Below, piece after piece: positions 29,652-31,859 of a DNA stretch of 31,859 nt. The stretch is from an uncultured Bacilli bacterium. Lineage in GTDB: Bacteria; Bacillota_I; Bacilli_A; RF39; UBA660. The notes under the pieces were generated by a model, which was given only the letters and a program-made list of their open reading frames with translations, was not told the DNA's origin and ran no database searches. A program made the position numbers and the translations under genes. Each line of letters starts with the position of its first letter. Positions within the stretch are counted from its first letter, which is position 1. Where the stretch lies: assembly GCA_948999435.1 (NCBI GenBank), contig CARJCM010000010.1:1-31859 (forward strand), read 5' to 3'.

Positions 29652-30761
29652 ATGAATATTTTATTATATATCAATAAAGAATTTTGGTGCTCATTTAAAA
29701 ATAATAATCGGACTTTATTTGAACGTAGTTTATGGATAATGGGTGCTGCAAAGTATAAAAATAAAGTAATTAAAAATTTAATAACCGAAGATATAACTAT
29801 TTATTATGCTGATAATACAAGACAACTTAGAGGCTTTAATGGAAATCAAAAACCTATTAGTGATAGTTCTTTAATTAATTTAAATTCTAGTGATTTAATA
29901 ACATTTATAAAGGAATATTATAAACTTAAAGATAAATTATATATTATGGGAGAAAAGTTTGTTAGAGAGGCTAAAAATGATAGTTTTGATAGTTTTAAAA
30001 TTCTATTTAGAAAGTTTATTTTTATTCATGTGAGGATATTTAGCTATGAATATTTAGTAAGTTCTTTAGGTCAAGAGTTGTATCTTAAGCTAAAAAAGCA
30101 AGAAATAGCTTGTTTTTCTAAATGGAAAAATAAAGAACAAGTTAACTCTCATTACTATTTTGAAGAAGCTTTTAAATATATAAAAGACTATTTTAATATT
30201 GATATTTATTATAAAACTTTAGAACTATATGTACATGTTGATGAAGTATTGAAATTATTAGATAATAAGATTACCATTAAAACTATTTTAAAAAGGATAA
30301 ATGATAGAAAAAAAGGTTTTGTTCTTTTAAATTTACATGATAAGAAATATTGTAATAAGGTTATTACTGATAATGTTATGGTAAGAGAAATAAAAAGTAG
30401 ATTAGAGACGCTAGAAAATGCTTATATACTTAGTCAAAATCAAGTAAAAGGTGTTTCTACTTATGAAGATAAACTTATAATATCTGGGGAATGTGTGGTA
30501 ATAAATAATTGTGTTTTAGAAGGACATGATGTTTTTAATAAAATAATAGTAGTTTCAGTAACAACGCCAAGTGATATTTATAAATATTTAGATTGTAAAG
30601 CACTTATTGTGGATCATGGTGGAATTCTTAGTCATGCAGCTATATTTTCAAGAGAGTTTCATAAACCTTGTTTAATGGGAACGGAAGTTGGAACTAAAAT
30701 ATTTAAAACAGGTGATATTATTGAAATTGATTTTTCTAAAAATATGGCTTATAAAGTTTGA
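29652..30761 (+). CDS. PEP-utilising 'swivelling' domain protein without ATP-grasp part
   Basis: The C-terminal 80 residues form a PEP-utilizers mobile domain: KALIVDHGGILSHAAIFSRE, where the SHAA histidine is the phosphorylated residue in PEP synthase, pyruvate phosphate dikinase and enzyme I, followed by KPCLMG and GDIIEIDFSKN. The first 280 residues are not recognised; they are helical (YYKLKDKLYIMGEKF and similar) and lack a visible ATP-grasp or PEP-barrel motif. The protein would therefore carry a phosphohistidine domain needing a partner enzyme, or a cryptic transfer activity. The ribosome site GGAGGG is strong. It is co-transcribed with the HAD hydrolase and converges on the Crp/Fnr gene. 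Confidence 0.75.
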   Translation: MNILLYINKEFWCSFKNNNRTLFERSLWIMGAAKYKNKVIKNLITEDITIYYADNTRQLRGFNGNQKPISDSSLINLNSSDLITFIKEYYKLKDKLYIMGEKFVREAKNDSFDSFKILFRKFIFIHVRIFSYEYLVSSLGQELYLKLKKQEIACFSKWKNKEQVNSHYYFEEAFKYIKDYFNIDIYYKTLELYVHVDEVLKLLDNKITIKTILKRINDRKKGFVLLNLHDKKYCNKVITDNVMVREIKSRLETLENAYILSQNQVKGVSTYEDKLIISGECVVINNCVLEGHDVFNKIIVVSVTTPSDIYKYLDCKALIVDHGGILSHAAIFSREFHKPCLMGTEVGTKIFKTGDIIEIDFSKNMAYKV

Positions 30762-30779
30762 GTTTTCTTAAATATTTTT

Positions 30780-31406
30780 TTAGTATAATAGAGTAATCTT
30801 TTTGTCTTCTCTTTTGATAAGTCTTTCATCTGCTAAGTTTTTTAACTCTCTTGTCATAGCACTCCGGTCAACAGCTAAATAATCTGCTAATTCAATATAT
30901 GTCATGGTTAAATATATTTTTTTAGAATTATTTCTTTTAGATACAATTTTAAAGTATTCGAGTAATTTATCTCTAATTGTTTTTTTAGTTAATATTTCTA
31001 TACGTTCATTTTTAGTGTTAATTTTATCACTATATATTTCAAGTAAGTTTTTTATAAATTGTTTATAGTATGATAAATTATTTTCAACATCGTTTAAGAT
31101 ATTATTAAAATCTATAATAACAATTTTAGTATCTTCTTTAGTTATTATTTCGCATTCGTTAGTTAGGGAAGATATAGTCGTACCAAATACATCATTTTCT
31201 GTTAATTCTTCAATTATAGTACGATTTCCATTATAGTCTGTTCGAATAATTTGCATGTATCCTGATAAGACAATTCCAATCATATTATCTAACTTTACAC
31301 TTGTCAAAATTTGACAGTTTGGTTTGAAATTTAGCGTACTGGCCTCTAAAATCTTGAGGATTTTTTCTTGATTTTTTTCACTTATATTAGTAAATAAATT
31401 AGTCAT
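30780..31406 (-). CDS. Crp/Fnr-family transcriptional regulator
   Basis: The 208-aa product has a cyclic-nucleotide-binding-type beta-barrel (about 15-120, with GIVLSGYMQII and ELTENDVFGTTISS), a dimer helix, and a C-terminal winged helix (TYIELADYLAVDRSAMTREL). No N-terminal cysteine cluster is seen, so it is not a [4Fe-4S] Fnr. I start at ATG 31406, preceded by AAGAGGTG, not at the longer in-frame ATG 31460, which lies inside the operator palindrome and upstream of the promoter. The divergent neighbour is nrdD, so control of anaerobic metabolism or ribonucleotide reduction is likely but inferred. Confidence 0.88.
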   Translation of the reverse strand: MTNLFTNISEKNQEKILKILEASTLNFKPNCQILTSVKLDNMIGIVLSGYMQIIRTDYNGNRTIIEELTENDVFGTTISSLTNECEIITKEDTKIVIIDFNNILNDVENNLSYYKQFIKNLLEIYSDKINTKNERIEILTKKTIRDKLLEYFKIVSKRNNSKKIYLTMTYIELADYLAVDRSAMTRELKNLADERLIKREDKKITLLY

Positions 31407-31446
31407 GTTTACACCTCTTAAAAATATTTTATCAAAAAACGTTAAA

Positions 31447-31462
31447 TGTTGCAATTGCAACA
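31447..31462. promoter_or_regulatory. 16-bp perfect palindrome, probable Crp/Fnr operator
   Basis: TGTTGCAATTGCAACA is fully symmetric. Its left TTGCAA (minus strand 31454-31449) is also the -35 of the regulator gene: 17 nt later comes TAAAAT (31431-31426). A regulator bound here would block its own promoter. The site lies 61 nt upstream of the nrdD start. Confidence 0.7.
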
Positions 31463-31522
31463 GGCGAACTTAATGAAAAAGTGTTACACTTATCGTGCAA
31501 TAGAGAAAGTGGAGGAAGTAAT

Positions 31523-31859
31523 ATGAAAGTTATTAAAAGAGATGGACATATGGTAGATTATAGTCCAGAAAAGATAGAAGAAGCTATATTAAAGGCTAAT
31601 AAAGAGGTTGAAGATGATGAACAAGCCTCTGGTACACAAATTAAAAATATTATTAAATATATTGAAGGTTTAGGTAAAAAAAGAATTTTAGTTGAAGATA
31701 TTCAAGACATAATTGAAATGAAATTAATGGCTATTGGAAAATATGCTTTAGCTAAGAAATATATCACATATAGATATACTAGAGAATTAGTTCGTAGAAG
31801 TAATACTACAGACTTAGCTATTAAAGAATTAATTGATGGTGAAAGTGAATATTGGAATA
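31523..31859 (+). CDS. nrdD: Anaerobic ribonucleoside-triphosphate reductase, 5' part
   Basis: Start of a class III ribonucleotide reductase, which makes deoxyribonucleotides using a glycyl radical. The first 112 codons are present: MKVIKRDGHMVDYSPEKIEE starts an ATP-cone regulatory domain (about 1-95, with ALAKKYITYRYTRELVRR), and the following LAIKELIDGESEYWN leads towards the typical NrdD 'ENSNKN' region outside the window. The GGAGGAAG ribosome site supports the ATG. The glycyl-radical part is beyond the window, so a class I/II reductase with an ATP cone cannot be fully excluded. Likely regulated through the palindrome at 31447. Confidence 0.8.
   Translation, partial: MKVIKRDGHMVDYSPEKIEEAILKANKEVEDDEQASGTQIKNIIKYIEGLGKKRILVEDIQDIIEMKLMAIGKYALAKKYITYRYTRELVRRSNTTDLAIKELIDGESEYWN

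Noticed and set aside
31407..31460. Longer 226-aa form of the Crp/Fnr protein
   Set aside because: Its extra codons cover the promoter and operator; AAGAGGTG marks ATG 31406 as the start.
1..31859. tRNA, rRNA genes and CRISPR arrays
   Set aside because: I looked for cloverleaf-like GC-rich blocks and for short regularly spaced repeats and saw none.

Overview
The window is AT-rich, low-GC Firmicutes-type DNA (class Bacilli or a relative such as an uncultured gut 'Mollicutes-like' lineage). It carries the chromosomal replication origin. Tryptophan is encoded by TGG and TGA appears as a stop (for example at 29633-29635), so the standard bacterial code is used, not the Mycoplasma code.

Origin core (1-9725). 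Leftward from the origin lie dnaA, dnaN, a ComK-family gene where yaaA often sits, recF and gyrB (cut by the window edge). Rightward lie an unrecognised 203-aa gene, then rpmH, rnpA, yidC and jag/khpB. The 524-bp gap 6311-6834 holds DnaA boxes, including a perfect tandem pair, and is the likely oriC.

Host-side defence genes (9866-13656). A cytosine-C5 methyltransferase is paired with a DUF3883-type nuclease (restriction-modification). A two-gene unit follows: a soluble unknown protein, probably frameshifted near its 3' end, and a small four-helix membrane protein.

Integrated element (14030-27437, 13,408 bp). A large serine recombinase element interrupts a LysM-bearing N-acetylmuramoyl-L-alanine amidase gene. 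The two halves (from 13770 and to 28389) share a GGTGG core at the junctions, and removing the element restores a 403-aa reading frame exactly. The inferred attP is a near-perfect inverted repeat around GGTGG. The cargo looks like defence: a 906-aa membrane-anchored protein with its own promoter and terminator; a possible structured RNA; a tight five-gene operon (AbiEi-like regulator, Fic enzyme, MazG-like pyrophosphohydrolase, three-helix membrane protein, PD-(D/E)XK plus DUF2075 helicase); and a separate restriction-endonuclease/nSTAND3-like NTPase. The right end is a mobility/control module: leader with palindromes, 41-aa ORF, HTH protein, 30-aa ORF, recombinase and a 121-aa unknown. No conjugation genes are visible.

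Right flank (28390-31859). A small leaderless gene resembles the two ends of an ISNCY-type transposase without its catalytic core. It is followed by a HAD hydrolase, a stand-alone PEP-utilising 'swivelling' domain protein, a Crp/Fnr-type regulator, and the divergent start of nrdD. A perfect 16-bp palindrome lies between the last two.

The best candidates for an undescribed system are the five-gene AbiEi-Fic-MazG-membrane-helicase operon with the RNA-like block just upstream, and the soluble/membrane pair at 12232-13656. All functional statements rest on motif reading only; no database search was run.
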